The translations under genes were made by a program, and so were the position numbers. The notes below the pieces were generated by a model that saw only the letters and a list, made by a program, of their open reading frames with translations, had not been told where the DNA came from and made no database searches. Shown piece after piece: positions 51,800-61,357 of a stretch of 64,000 nucleotides of DNA (its first letter is position 1; every line of letters starts with the position of its first letter). The stretch comes from Microscillaceae bacterium (GTDB lineage Bacteria; Bacteroidota; Bacteroidia; Cytophagales; Microscillaceae): positions 30,201-94,200 of the forward strand of contig JAABSX010000011.1 of the NCBI GenBank assembly GCA_011390205.1, read 5' to 3'.

Positions 51800-53875
51800 A
51801 TGACAAAAAACCCAATCCCACCCATTGCCAAGAAAGAACCCAAAGAACTTGAAAAACACGGACATATCCGTATAGACAATTACTACTGGCTCAATGACCG
51901 TGAAAATCACGAGGTGATTTCTTATCTCACAGCAGAAAATACTTATACAGAAGAAATCATGAAGCCTACTGAGGCACTCCAAAACAAATTATTTGAAGAA
52001 ATTAAGGGGCGAGTCAAGCAAAATGATATGTCTGTTCCTTACAATCTACGGGGCTACTCTTATTACACTCGCTTTGAAGAAGGGCAAGAGTATCCTGTCT
52101 ATTGCCGAAAAAAACTCCTCAATGCTCCCGAATCTAGCACTCCCAAGCTAGGCGAAGAAGAAATTATCATGGATGTAAACCTGATGGCAGAAGGACATAA
52201 TTTCTATTCATTGGGCGGCATCTCCATTAGTGATAACAATATCTTGGCAGCTTATTTTGTAGATATGGTAGGCAGAAGGCAATATACTTTGCATTTTAAA
52301 AACCTAAAAACGGGTGAAATCCTAGAAGACAGCATTCCCGATGTAGCAGGTTTTGCGTGGGCAGGAGATAACCAAACCGTCTTTTATGGCAAAAAAGATA
52401 CACAAACCCTCCGCCCTTACCAAGTCTATAGACATACGCTAGGAGCTGATTATCAAGAAGATATGCTCATCTATGAAGAAAAAGATGAAACCTTCAATGC
52501 CTCCGTCTATCGTAGCAAATCACGTGAATACATTATGATTGGCAGCTTCAGTACACTCGCTTCGGAGTATTATTTTGCAGAAGCAGGAGACCCGATGGCT
52601 GAGTTTAAGCTATTTCAGGCAAGGGAAGAAGAACACGAATATTTTGTAGATCATTATGCAGATAAATTTTATATCCGCAGCAACTGGAATGCAAAAAACT
52701 TCCGATTGATGCAGACTTCCCTTCACCAGACAGGCAAAGAAAATTGGCAGGAAATTATCCCCCACCGCTCAGAGGTATTGCTTGAAGACATTGACATTTT
52801 CAAAAATTACCTCGTGTTGAGTGAGCGTATCCAAGGACTGACAGCCCTGCGAATCAAGCCTTGGAACGGAGACAAAGAACATTACCTTGATTTTGGTGAG
52901 CCTGCCTACACAGCTTATACTTCTAGCAATCCTGAGTTTGATACGCCTATTTTGAGATATGGTTATACTTCTATGACCACGCCTAGCTCAGTCTATGACT
53001 ACAATATGCAGACTCAAGAGAAGGTTTTGCTGAAGCAACAAGAAGTTGTGGGCGGCTATGATTCGGAAGAATACCAAGCCGAGCGACTGTTTGCTACTGC
53101 CGAAGATGGTACGAAAATCCCCATGTCTGTCGTCTATAAAAAAGGCTTACAAAAAGAAGGCAAAAATCCGCTTTTACTCTATGGCTATGGCTCTTATGGC
53201 AACTCATTGGACGCTTATTTTAGCTCTGTGAGGCTGAGTTTGTTAGATAGAGGTTTTGTGTTTGTGATTGCACACATCAGGGGAGGTGAAGAAATGGGGC
53301 GTGAATGGTACGAAAACGGCAAAATGTTTCAAAAGAAAAACACCTTCACTGATTTGATTGCCTGTGCAGAGTACCTGATTGCCGAGAAACTGACCAGCCC
53401 CGAATATCTTTTTGCTGAAGGTGGCAGTGCGGGCGGCTTGCTCATGGGGGCAGTGATGAATCTACGTCCAGAGCTTTTCAAAGGCATCATCGCACAAGTT
53501 CCTTTTGTAGATGTCGTTACGACGATGCTAGACGAAAGCATTCCGCTTACCACTGGTGAATATGACGAATGGGGAAACCCCAACAACCAAGATTCTTATG
53601 AGTATATGCTTTCTTACTCCCCTTATGACCAAGTAGAAGCCAAATCTTATCCTAACTTGCTCGTTACCACAGGTTTACATGATTCTCAGGTGCAATACTG
53701 GGAGCCTGCCAAGTGGGTAGCCAAGCTGAGAGAGATGAAGACAGATGAAAATATCCTCCTCCTAAAAACAGACATGGAAGCAGGACACGGTGGCAAAACA
53801 GGGCGATTTAAGCAGTTTTATGACATCGCATTTGAATATGCTTTCTTGTTTTATTTATTGGGAATAAATGAATAA
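51800..53875 (+). CDS. ptrB: S9 family peptidase, oligopeptidase B type
   Basis: A 691-residue serine peptidase of the prolyl oligopeptidase clan. An N-terminal propeller region (SKLG, QEYPVYCRKK and VDMVGRRQYTLHFKN) precedes the C-terminal hydrolase domain. The nucleophile is Ser543 in AEGGSAGGLLMG; Asp and His lie in TGLHDSQVQ and AGHGGKTG. The pattern YGYGSYGNSLDAYFS and VIAHIRGGEEMGREWYENG is typical of oligopeptidase B, which cuts after basic residues in short peptides. The ATG at 51800 is chosen over an upstream in-frame one, since the N-terminal extension has no family similarity. No signal peptide is evident. Confidence 0.92.
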   Translation: MTKNPIPPIAKKEPKELEKHGHIRIDNYYWLNDRENHEVISYLTAENTYTEEIMKPTEALQNKLFEEIKGRVKQNDMSVPYNLRGYSYYTRFEEGQEYPVYCRKKLLNAPESSTPKLGEEEIIMDVNLMAEGHNFYSLGGISISDNNILAAYFVDMVGRRQYTLHFKNLKTGEILEDSIPDVAGFAWAGDNQTVFYGKKDTQTLRPYQVYRHTLGADYQEDMLIYEEKDETFNASVYRSKSREYIMIGSFSTLASEYYFAEAGDPMAEFKLFQAREEEHEYFVDHYADKFYIRSNWNAKNFRLMQTSLHQTGKENWQEIIPHRSEVLLEDIDIFKNYLVLSERIQGLTALRIKPWNGDKEHYLDFGEPAYTAYTSSNPEFDTPILRYGYTSMTTPSSVYDYNMQTQEKVLLKQQEVVGGYDSEEYQAERLFATAEDGTKIPMSVVYKKGLQKEGKNPLLLYGYGSYGNSLDAYFSSVRLSLLDRGFVFVIAHIRGGEEMGREWYENGKMFQKKNTFTDLIACAEYLIAEKLTSPEYLFAEGGSAGGLLMGAVMNLRPELFKGIIAQVPFVDVVTTMLDESIPLTTGEYDEWGNPNNQDSYEYMLSYSPYDQVEAKSYPNLLVTTGLHDSQVQYWEPAKWVAKLREMKTDENILLLKTDMEAGHGGKTGRFKQFYDIAFEYAFLFYLLGINE

Positions 53876-54008
53876 AAATCTGTGCTAAGTAAATTGAAAA
53901 TTTACTAATATGCTGATTTTCAATTATTTATGATTAGATAATAATATAAACTATTTTAGTAGAGGTGCTTAATTTTCAGCACATACCTAAGAAACAATGC
54001 TTTTTTCC

Positions 54009-54032
54009 GTGCTTTGTGTCTGCACAAAGCAC
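54009..54032. terminator. Hairpin between the peptidase and the msrC-like gene
   Basis: GTGCTTTGTG (54009-54018) pairs perfectly with CACAAAGCAC (54023-54032), loop TCTG. It lies 134 bp after the peptidase stop and 32 bp before the next start. It lacks a T run, so it may be an RNA leader structure instead. Confidence 0.5.
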
Positions 54033-54063
54033 TCATTTTAATATTCACTTACGATAAAAAAAT

Positions 54064-54549
54064 ATGGCAGAATCCATTTACATCCCCCAAACTCAAGACC
54101 GCACAGAGGTCTATGAGGCTCTTGCACCACAAATCAAAGCACTCATTGAAAATGAATCTGATTTGGTGGCAAACTTGGCAAACATCGCCGCAGTTCTTAA
54201 AGAAGCCTTTGATTTCTTTTGGGTAGGTTTTTACTTAGTCAAAGAAAATCAACTGGTCTTGGGCCCTTTTCAGGGACCTTTGGCTTGTACCCGCATTGCT
54301 TTTGACAAAGGCGTTTGTGGGGCTTGTTACACCCAAAAACAAACCATGCTCGTGCCTGATGTAGAGGCCTTTCCTGGGCATATTGCTTGCAGCTCGGCAT
54401 CTCGCTCAGAGGTAGTCGTGCCTGTTTTTGATAGCCAAGGAAATGTAGCCATGGTGCTAGATGTGGACAGCGACCAATTAGACGACTTCTCAGAAGCGGA
54501 TAAAGTAGGATTAGAAAAACTGATGGACATACTTTCTCAGACCTTGTAA
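54064..54549 (+). CDS. msrC: Free methionine-(R)-sulfoxide reductase (GAF fold)
   Basis: A 161-residue cytoplasmic GAF-fold enzyme that reduces free Met-R-sulfoxide. The three cysteines of the fRMsr site are present: Cys75 in PLACTRI, Cys85 in KGVCGACY and Cys109 in HIACSSASRSE; Cys88 is extra. Its length and the C-terminal DVDSDQLDDFSEADK match the family. A hairpin lies just upstream. The giant kinase follows 116 bp later on the same strand and may be transcribed separately. Confidence 0.92.
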   Translation: MAESIYIPQTQDRTEVYEALAPQIKALIENESDLVANLANIAAVLKEAFDFFWVGFYLVKENQLVLGPFQGPLACTRIAFDKGVCGACYTQKQTMLVPDVEAFPGHIACSSASRSEVVVPVFDSQGNVAMVLDVDSDQLDDFSEADKVGLEKLMDILSQTL

Positions 54550-54665
54550 AGTATTTCTTTAAGCATTGAGATTCAAAAATTGAATATAAACGAAACTTTT
54601 AATCTGTCAATGTAAGGCTTGCGTTTATGTAGGTGTTGTGTAAAATTTTAATAACATATCTCCAA

Positions 54666-57600
54666 ATGAAAGACATAAATTATCTAAAAAAGGAACTCTA
54701 CGAGCTTATCAAAACCGATGAGACAATTTTTGATTTTATTCAAGAATCTTCTTTAGATGGTTTATGGTATTGGGATTTGGAACAGCCCGAAGAAGAATGG
54801 ATGAATCCTAAATTTTGGGCTGTTTTAGGCTACGACCACCAAGAAATGCCCCATAAGGCATCGGCTTGGCAGGATATTATCCATCCTGAAGACTTAAAAC
54901 TTGCCACAGAAAACTTTATCAAACATTGCGAAAATCCAGAGTATCCCTACGACCAAACGGTACGATATACGCATAAAAATGGCGCTACTGTCTGGATTAG
55001 ATGTCGTGGTTTTGCAATCAGGGATAAGCTTGGCAAGCCATTAAGAATGTTAGGGGCGCATCAAGAAATTACAGATCTTAAAAATAGCCAGTTGCTGGTT
55101 CAGAAGAATGCCGACTTACTCCGCAATGCCCAACAAATATCCAAAATAGGAAGCTGGGAGCTAGATACAGAAACCAATGAAGTGGTCTGGACAGAGGAAC
55201 TTTACAAAATGTATGGCTTTGACCCTGCAATGCCTGTCCCGTCTTACACCGAGCACATAAAGCTATTCACTCCAGAAAGCTGGGAGCAGTTGTCCTCTTC
55301 CTTAGCCCTTACCAGAGAGCAAGGTATTCCTTACGAACTAGAACTCAGAACCATTCGCAAAGAGGGAAGTCACGGATGGATGTGGGCACGTGGTGAGGCG
55401 GTTTTTGATGAAAACAAAAACATCATTGCTTTAAGGGGAGTAGCGCAAGATATTACCGAACGAAAGCAGATAGAAGAAGCTCTCAAAGAAAAAGAAAGAA
55501 AACTAAGTGACTTAACCAAAAATATTAATGAGAGTTCTTTGATTTCCATTACTGACGAAAAGGGAACTATCATAGAAATAAACAAGCTGTTTTGTGAACT
55601 GTCTGGCTACACACAGGAGGAGTTAGTTGGGAACAACCACCGCATTATCAATTCAGGTCATCATGATAAACAGTTTTGGCTTGGTATGTGGCAAACCATC
55701 GCTAAAGGAGAAATATGGAGAGGAGAAATTAAAAACCGAGCAAAAGACGGAAGTGAATATTGGGTAGCCTCTGTCATAAACCCCGTTAAAGACCATAGTG
55801 GAAAAATCAGACAGTACATTTCAATCAGACAGGATATTACTGAAAGAAAAAAAATAGAAATTGAAAAAGAGGCATTGACAAAGCGGCTAAACTATGCCTT
55901 AGACGCATCAGGCGACGGTATTTGGGATTGGACACCTGCCAATGGCGTTACTGTTTTCTCAAAGGCTTGGGCAGAAATGCTAGGTTACGAAGTTGGCGAA
56001 CTTGCATTTTTAGCCAGTGAATGGGCAGAAAGATTACACCCCGATGATGCCGAATGGGTGTTTGCAGCAATCAACCAAGTAACCCAAACCCCTGATAATG
56101 GCGACACATTCAGCCACGAATACAGATTCAGAAACAAAGCAGGCGAGTATTTGTGGATTCTGAACAAAGCGAAAGTGGTAGAGCGAAATGAAAAAGGAGA
56201 AGCAAGCAGGGTAGTCGGTACGCATACCAATATTACCGAACGCAAGAAAGCCGAAGAAGAAATCAAACGCACTACTATCCTTTTGGAAGCAGCCCAAGGC
56301 ATAGCTAAATTAGGCGGTTGGGAATTGGATTTAACTACCAACTACCTTTACTGGACAGCCGAAACGTATCGCATACACGATACCAGCCCTGAAGAATTTA
56401 ACCCAACCGTTGATGCCGGTGTAGGTTATTTTTTGCCTGAATCAAAAAGACAAATCAGTGAGGCGCTAGAGCTAGCCATGACAAAGGGTATAGGCTACGA
56501 TTTATACCTGGAAACCTATACTACCAAAGGTAGAAAAATAGATATAAGAACAACCTGTTTGGTTACGATGGCTGATGGAAAGCCTATAAAATTAACAGGC
56601 ATCTTTCAAGATATCACCGAGCAAAAAAAGAAGGAAGCCGAAATTGCTGCCATCAGCAAAGAGATAAAAGACATCACCAATGCCGTAAACGAGGGTTCTG
56701 CCCTCTCCATTACCAATGCACAAGACCTATTTGTAAAAGTAAACAAGCAGTTGTGCGAGCTATCTGGCTACACTGAAGAAGAACTAATCGGGCAAAACCA
56801 CCATATCCTGAACGCTGACTACCACGACGAGGCATTCTGGCGCAATCAGAAAGAAACGATTATGGCAGGTAAACTCTGGAAAGGAGAAATCAAAAAGCGG
56901 AAAAAAGATGGGGGGGATTATTGGGTGAATTGTGTCATTCAGCCCGTTTTAAACGAATCAGGCGCAGTCGTACAATACATTTCTATCCGCCAAGACATTA
57001 CCGAACGCAAGAAAGCCGAAGAAGAAATCCAAAGAACAACTTTACTTTTAGAAGCAGCCCAACATCTGGCTAAAATGGGTGCTTGGGAACTTGATTTGGC
57101 AACCGGTAAAACCTTCTGGACAGAGGCGGTGTACCTTATTCACGAAGTGGATAAGGATTTTGACCACAACAAGGCTAACGGGATTGAGTTTTACCACCCT
57201 GACTATCGTCCTGTTATTTCAAAAGCCATTGCAGACAGCATTGAAAAACAAATACCTTTTGATGTAAAATGTAAGTTCATTACTGCCAAAAATAACCTGC
57301 GTTGGGTGCTTGCCTCGGGCTATCCGATTATCAAAGAAGGCAAAGTAACCCATATTGTGGGAATGTTTAAAGACATCACGCAGGAGGAAGCCGATAAAGA
57401 AGCCATTGCTCAAGAACAACTGTTCTCCAAGCAACTGCTCGAAAATATGGCAGATGGTTTTTCGGTGATAGATACTGAGGGAAGGCAAATAACGGTGAAT
57501 AAGGCATTTTGTGAGATGACTGGATTTTCGGAAGAGGAACTCATTGGACAGACAGCACCCTATCCCTATTGGCCATCCGAAGAACTGGAAAATATCAATA

Positions 57601-60600
57601 AAGCATTTCATAAAACCTTGGAGGGTGGTTTAAATAGTTTTGAACTTATCTTTCAAAAGAAAAATGGAGAGCGATTTGCAGTATTATTGTCCACAAGTAT
57701 TTTAAAAGATGAAAACGGAAACATCATCAACTATTTCGCCAACATCAAAGACATTACCGAACAAAAAAGAAAAGAAGCAGAAATTGCTGCCATCAGCAAA
57801 GAGATAAAAGACATCACCAATGCTGTCAATGAAAATTCCTTAGTCTCAATTACTGACAATAAAGGCAATATCATGATGGTAAATCAAAAGTTCTGCGAAC
57901 TATCCGGTTATACAGAAGCCGAGCTATTAGGTCAAAATCATCGAATCATTAACTCAGGATATCACGATAAGACGTTTTGGCTTAATCTATGGCAAACTAT
58001 CGCGGCTGGTAAAATATGGAAAGGAGAAGTGAAAAACCGAGCGAAAGACGGTAGTGAGTATTGGGTAAATTCCATCGTCCAACCTATCATGAATGATGTA
58101 GGAAAGGTAGAAAAATATCTTTCAATCAGGCAAGACATTACCGAACAAAAAAAATCTGAGCAAGCACTCAAAGATAGCGAACTGCGATTAAGTCTGGCTA
58201 CACAAGCAGGAGGTGTAGGAGTCTGGGATTGGAACATAGTAACCAATAAAATAACTTGGGATAAACAAATGCTCACACTATACGGAATACAAAAAGGAGA
58301 GCTTGTCAATACGCTTGATATTTGGACTAATGGAGTACACGAAGCAGACAGAGAACGAACTATGGTGGAACTTGAATTGGCTATGAAGGGCGAAAATGAG
58401 TTTAACACCGAATTTCGTGTTCAAACTCCAGACGGACATATCAGAGATATTAGAGCACTAGCCACCGTAGTCAGAGATAAAGAAGGCAATGCTATCAGAA
58501 TGATAGGCACTAACTGGGATATTACAAATGAAAAAAAAGCCTTAAGACAACTCGAAGAAGCCAAAGAACAAGCCGAAGAAAGTGAAAAGAAATTTAAGCA
58601 AGCATTTGATTATGCAGGAATTGGGATGGCTTTGGTATCATTAGAAGGTAGATTATTAAAACTTAATCAGTCGGCTTGTCAAATTTGGGGATATTCTGAA
58701 ACAGAATTACTTAATATGACCTTTCAGGAGTTTACTCATCCCGAAGATTTAGAAACGGATTTATCTTTATTACATCAAACACTCGAAGGAAAAATAAATC
58801 ATTACAATATTAAAAAACGATACTTAAATAAAACGGGAGATATTGTTTGGACAAACTTAAATGTATCCTTAGTTAGAGATGGCGAATCTCAACCGCAATA
58901 TTTTATCTCACAAATTGAAGATATTACAAAACAGGTTACCTATGAACAAGAATTAATCAAAGCCAAAGAGCAAGCAGAACTCGGCAGCAAAGCAAAATCA
59001 GAGTTTCTTGCCAATATGAGCCACGAAATCCGCACGCCACTCAATGGCGTGATTGGTTTTACGGAATTACTTACCAAAACCCCGCTAAACCCTGTTCAGC
59101 AGCAATACGCGCATAGTGCCAATGTATCAGGTCATACACTTATGGGCATTATCAATGATATTCTTGATTTTTCTAAAATTGAAGCTGGAATGTTGGAACT
59201 TGAGATAATGAAAACCGACATGGTAGGAATTTTAGAAAACAGCATCGATATTGTAAAATTTTCGGCAGCCGACAAAGCCATTGAATTATTATTGGATATT
59301 GACCCTGCTATGCCTCGTTTTGCCCATATCGATCCCATTCGAGCCAAACAGATTTTAGCCAATCTTTTGGGCAATGCAGTCAAGTTTACGAAAAAGGGCG
59401 AAGTAGCCCTAAAAGTAGCCTATCATGCACTTGAAGGCAACCAAGGTAAACTTTCAATTTCTGTGCGCGATACGGGTATCGGCATTACGGAAGAGCAAAA
59501 AACAAAACTTTTCAAGTCGTTTTCTCAAGCCGACAGCTCCACCACACGCAAGTTTGGAGGCACAGGCTTGGGGCTGGTCATTTCGCAGATGATTGCAGAA
59601 AAAATGGGAAGCAAAATCAATATCGACAGTGTGCCTGATGTAGGCAGTACTTTCTTTTTTGACCTTATCACACACTTTGAGGAGGGAGAAAAACCAGACA
59701 ACACACAGATTATAGGTATAAAACGCGCCTTGATTATAGATGACAATGCCAATAACCGACTCATTCTTGAGCAAATGCTCAAACATTGGCAGATAGCAAC
59801 AGACTCCTGCAGCAATGGACTTGAGGCGCTTCATAGGTTAGAAATTACGCAATCCTATGATGTGATTATCTGCGATTATGATATGCCCTATCTGAATGGC
59901 ATCGACACTATACGCCTAATGAAAGATAAATTGAAACTAAATACCGAAAAGAAAGCGGTCATTTTACTTTGTTCTTCCTTAGATGATACAGAATTGAACC
60001 AAAAATGCAAGGAATTGGGCGTTTGTTTTCGTTTGAATAAACCCGTAAAAAGCCATGATTTATTCAATTACCTCTCTCAGCTCCATCAAAAAGCAGCAAC
60101 TCTCCCACCGCAAAAAACTGAACAAACAGCAGCAGAAACAGACGAAACAAGCGAAAAAATAAAAATCCTCATTGCAGAAGACAATCCCTTGAACATGGTA
60201 CTTAGCAAAACCATCCTTTCACAACTGATGCCCAATAGCGAAGTGTATGAAGCAAGAAACGGCCTTGAAGCCATTGAGCAATACAAAAGCATTACTCCCA
60301 ACTTAATCTTTATGGACGTACAAATGCCCGAACTTGACGGCATTGAAACCACCAAACAGATTAGAACCCTAGAAACAAACACGGGCAATCACCTTCCCAT
60401 CATTGCCCTTACGGCAGGAGCATTAAAAGAAGAAAAAGAGCGGTGTCTTGCTGCAGGAATGGATGAGTTTTTGACCAAACCTTTAGAATCCCCAAAAATA
60501 CAGGCAGTATTGAATAAATTCTTTCAACAAGGAAAAAAGGTCAACGCTGATTTGCAAAACATAGAGGCTGAGAATGAAATTCATTTCGGACTTAGCGAGT

Positions 60601-60923
60601 TAGTAGCTAGTCTTGGAAATGACATGGAGGTTGCTCAGCAATTAATAGCCATGTTAATAGAAGATATACCAGCTAAAATAGACCAACTCGAGCAGGCTTA
60701 CAATGAAATAGATACAAGCAGTATCAAATCAATAGCTCATGCCATTAAAGGGGCATCTCTTGCAGTGCGTTGTCATCTTTTAGCTCAGATTGCAGGAAAA
60801 ATGGAACACGACGCCGAAAATAATATCCTTGAGAACATAAAAATACTGCTTCCAGAACTCAAAGGAGAATGGGAAACTGTAAAGAATATACTACTTCAAA
60901 AGATAAATCAATTAGAGGAGTAA
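54666..60923 (+). CDS. Cytoplasmic hybrid histidine kinase with 11 PAS domains
   Basis: A 2085-residue soluble hybrid kinase. Eleven PAS domains occupy residues about 10-1420 (starts near 10, 140, 279, 405, 534, 663, 788, 917, 1043, 1167 and 1301). HisKA follows with phospho-His1453 (NMSHEIRTPLNG), then HATPase_c (NLLGNAVKFTKK, VRDTGIGI, GGTGLGLVIS), REC1 (phospho-Asp1737), REC2 (phospho-Asp1884) and an Hpt domain (His2025 in AHAIKGAS). A phosphorelay His-Asp-His-Asp is thus built into one chain, with two possible Asp acceptors. PAS3, PAS6 and PAS9 are close paralogues; 44-nt and 33-nt exact DNA repeats show recent internal duplication. No transmembrane helices. The ATG at 54666 gives the natural N-terminus; a GTG/TTG-type start 33 bp earlier is less likely. 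Confidence 0.95.
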   Translation: MKDINYLKKELYELIKTDETIFDFIQESSLDGLWYWDLEQPEEEWMNPKFWAVLGYDHQEMPHKASAWQDIIHPEDLKLATENFIKHCENPEYPYDQTVRYTHKNGATVWIRCRGFAIRDKLGKPLRMLGAHQEITDLKNSQLLVQKNADLLRNAQQISKIGSWELDTETNEVVWTEELYKMYGFDPAMPVPSYTEHIKLFTPESWEQLSSSLALTREQGIPYELELRTIRKEGSHGWMWARGEAVFDENKNIIALRGVAQDITERKQIEEALKEKERKLSDLTKNINESSLISITDEKGTIIEINKLFCELSGYTQEELVGNNHRIINSGHHDKQFWLGMWQTIAKGEIWRGEIKNRAKDGSEYWVASVINPVKDHSGKIRQYISIRQDITERKKIEIEKEALTKRLNYALDASGDGIWDWTPANGVTVFSKAWAEMLGYEVGELAFLASEWAERLHPDDAEWVFAAINQVTQTPDNGDTFSHEYRFRNKAGEYLWILNKAKVVERNEKGEASRVVGTHTNITERKKAEEEIKRTTILLEAAQGIAKLGGWELDLTTNYLYWTAETYRIHDTSPEEFNPTVDAGVGYFLPESKRQISEALELAMTKGIGYDLYLETYTTKGRKIDIRTTCLVTMADGKPIKLTGIFQDITEQKKKEAEIAAISKEIKDITNAVNEGSALSITNAQDLFVKVNKQLCELSGYTEEELIGQNHHILNADYHDEAFWRNQKETIMAGKLWKGEIKKRKKDGGDYWVNCVIQPVLNESGAVVQYISIRQDITERKKAEEEIQRTTLLLEAAQHLAKMGAWELDLATGKTFWTEAVYLIHEVDKDFDHNKANGIEFYHPDYRPVISKAIADSIEKQIPFDVKCKFITAKNNLRWVLASGYPIIKEGKVTHIVGMFKDITQEEADKEAIAQEQLFSKQLLENMADGFSVIDTEGRQITVNKAFCEMTGFSEEELIGQTAPYPYWPSEELENINKAFHKTLEGGLNSFELIFQKKNGERFAVLLSTSILKDENGNIINYFANIKDITEQKRKEAEIAAISKEIKDITNAVNENSLVSITDNKGNIMMVNQKFCELSGYTEAELLGQNHRIINSGYHDKTFWLNLWQTIAAGKIWKGEVKNRAKDGSEYWVNSIVQPIMNDVGKVEKYLSIRQDITEQKKSEQALKDSELRLSLATQAGGVGVWDWNIVTNKITWDKQMLTLYGIQKGELVNTLDIWTNGVHEADRERTMVELELAMKGENEFNTEFRVQTPDGHIRDIRALATVVRDKEGNAIRMIGTNWDITNEKKALRQLEEAKEQAEESEKKFKQAFDYAGIGMALVSLEGRLLKLNQSACQIWGYSETELLNMTFQEFTHPEDLETDLSLLHQTLEGKINHYNIKKRYLNKTGDIVWTNLNVSLVRDGESQPQYFISQIEDITKQVTYEQELIKAKEQAELGSKAKSEFLANMSHEIRTPLNGVIGFTELLTKTPLNPVQQQYAHSANVSGHTLMGIINDILDFSKIEAGMLELEIMKTDMVGILENSIDIVKFSAADKAIELLLDIDPAMPRFAHIDPIRAKQILANLLGNAVKFTKKGEVALKVAYHALEGNQGKLSISVRDTGIGITEEQKTKLFKSFSQADSSTTRKFGGTGLGLVISQMIAEKMGSKINIDSVPDVGSTFFFDLITHFEEGEKPDNTQIIGIKRALIIDDNANNRLILEQMLKHWQIATDSCSNGLEALHRLEITQSYDVIICDYDMPYLNGIDTIRLMKDKLKLNTEKKAVILLCSSLDDTELNQKCKELGVCFRLNKPVKSHDLFNYLSQLHQKAATLPPQKTEQTAAETDETSEKIKILIAEDNPLNMVLSKTILSQLMPNSEVYEARNGLEAIEQYKSITPNLIFMDVQMPELDGIETTKQIRTLETNTGNHLPIIALTAGALKEEKERCLAAGMDEFLTKPLESPKIQAVLNKFFQQGKKVNADLQNIEAENEIHFGLSELVASLGNDMEVAQQLIAMLIEDIPAKIDQLEQAYNEIDTSSIKSIAHAIKGASLAVRCHLLAQIAGKMEHDAENNILENIKILLPELKGEWETVKNILLQKINQLEE

Positions 60924-61357
60924 AACTTTACACAACAGCGCTTTTAATCAATTGGCGGTCAGTCACTTATCGACATCGAAGTGCTTTTTAGACAGTTTTT
61001 CACTTATTGATAAATTTGTGCATTGAAATCGCTAACTAATTAAATACGCGAAACACTGTGCATTACTGCAAATGAAAAGAAACCTACACGGACTGAAATA
61101 CAGCGAAGCTCAACCATTGATTTGGCATTTCCTACAAAGATTTCAGCCTTAATGTACTTAAAAAAGCCCTAGGCTTGTCGTCTTTGTAGCAAAATAGACT
61201 AAAGTCTGTTCTACAGTTTTAGGGGTGGCATCTTTGATGTAAATCAAAAAATACCCGATGAAAGGTACGAAAAAAAGGCTTAAAGCATTTCCCACTTTTT
61301 TATACACTTGTGGCATTGGATGTGATTTAACAAAATAAACAAATCTCCTTTCTTTCA
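60924..61357. other. Intergenic region with a palindromic FNR/CRP-like motif and a repeat
   Basis: 434 bp. TTTGATGTAAATCAAA at 61233-61248 is a perfect TTGAT-N4-ATCAA palindrome. It lies inside a stretch (about 61130-61265) that resembles 24175-24260, so it may be part of a repeat rather than a regulator site. Several small hairpins are nearby. No gene seen. Confidence 0.5.
61233..61248. promoter_or_regulatory. TTGAT-N4-ATCAA palindrome
   Basis: Perfect palindrome of the type bound by FNR/CRP-family regulators. The copy at 24226-24241 reads TTTGGCATAAATCAAA, so the palindrome is not conserved between copies. It lies downstream of the SLC13 gene, not in a promoter, which weakens a regulatory reading. 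Confidence 0.3.

Noticed and set aside
56910..56916. Seven-G tract in the giant kinase gene as a phase-variation site
   Set aside because: Shorter than typical variable tracts and in a cytoplasmic kinase; no supporting context.
61233..61248. FNR/CRP binding site controlling the SLC13 gene
   Set aside because: The palindrome is downstream of that gene's stop rather than near its promoter, and it lies in a repeat-like stretch.
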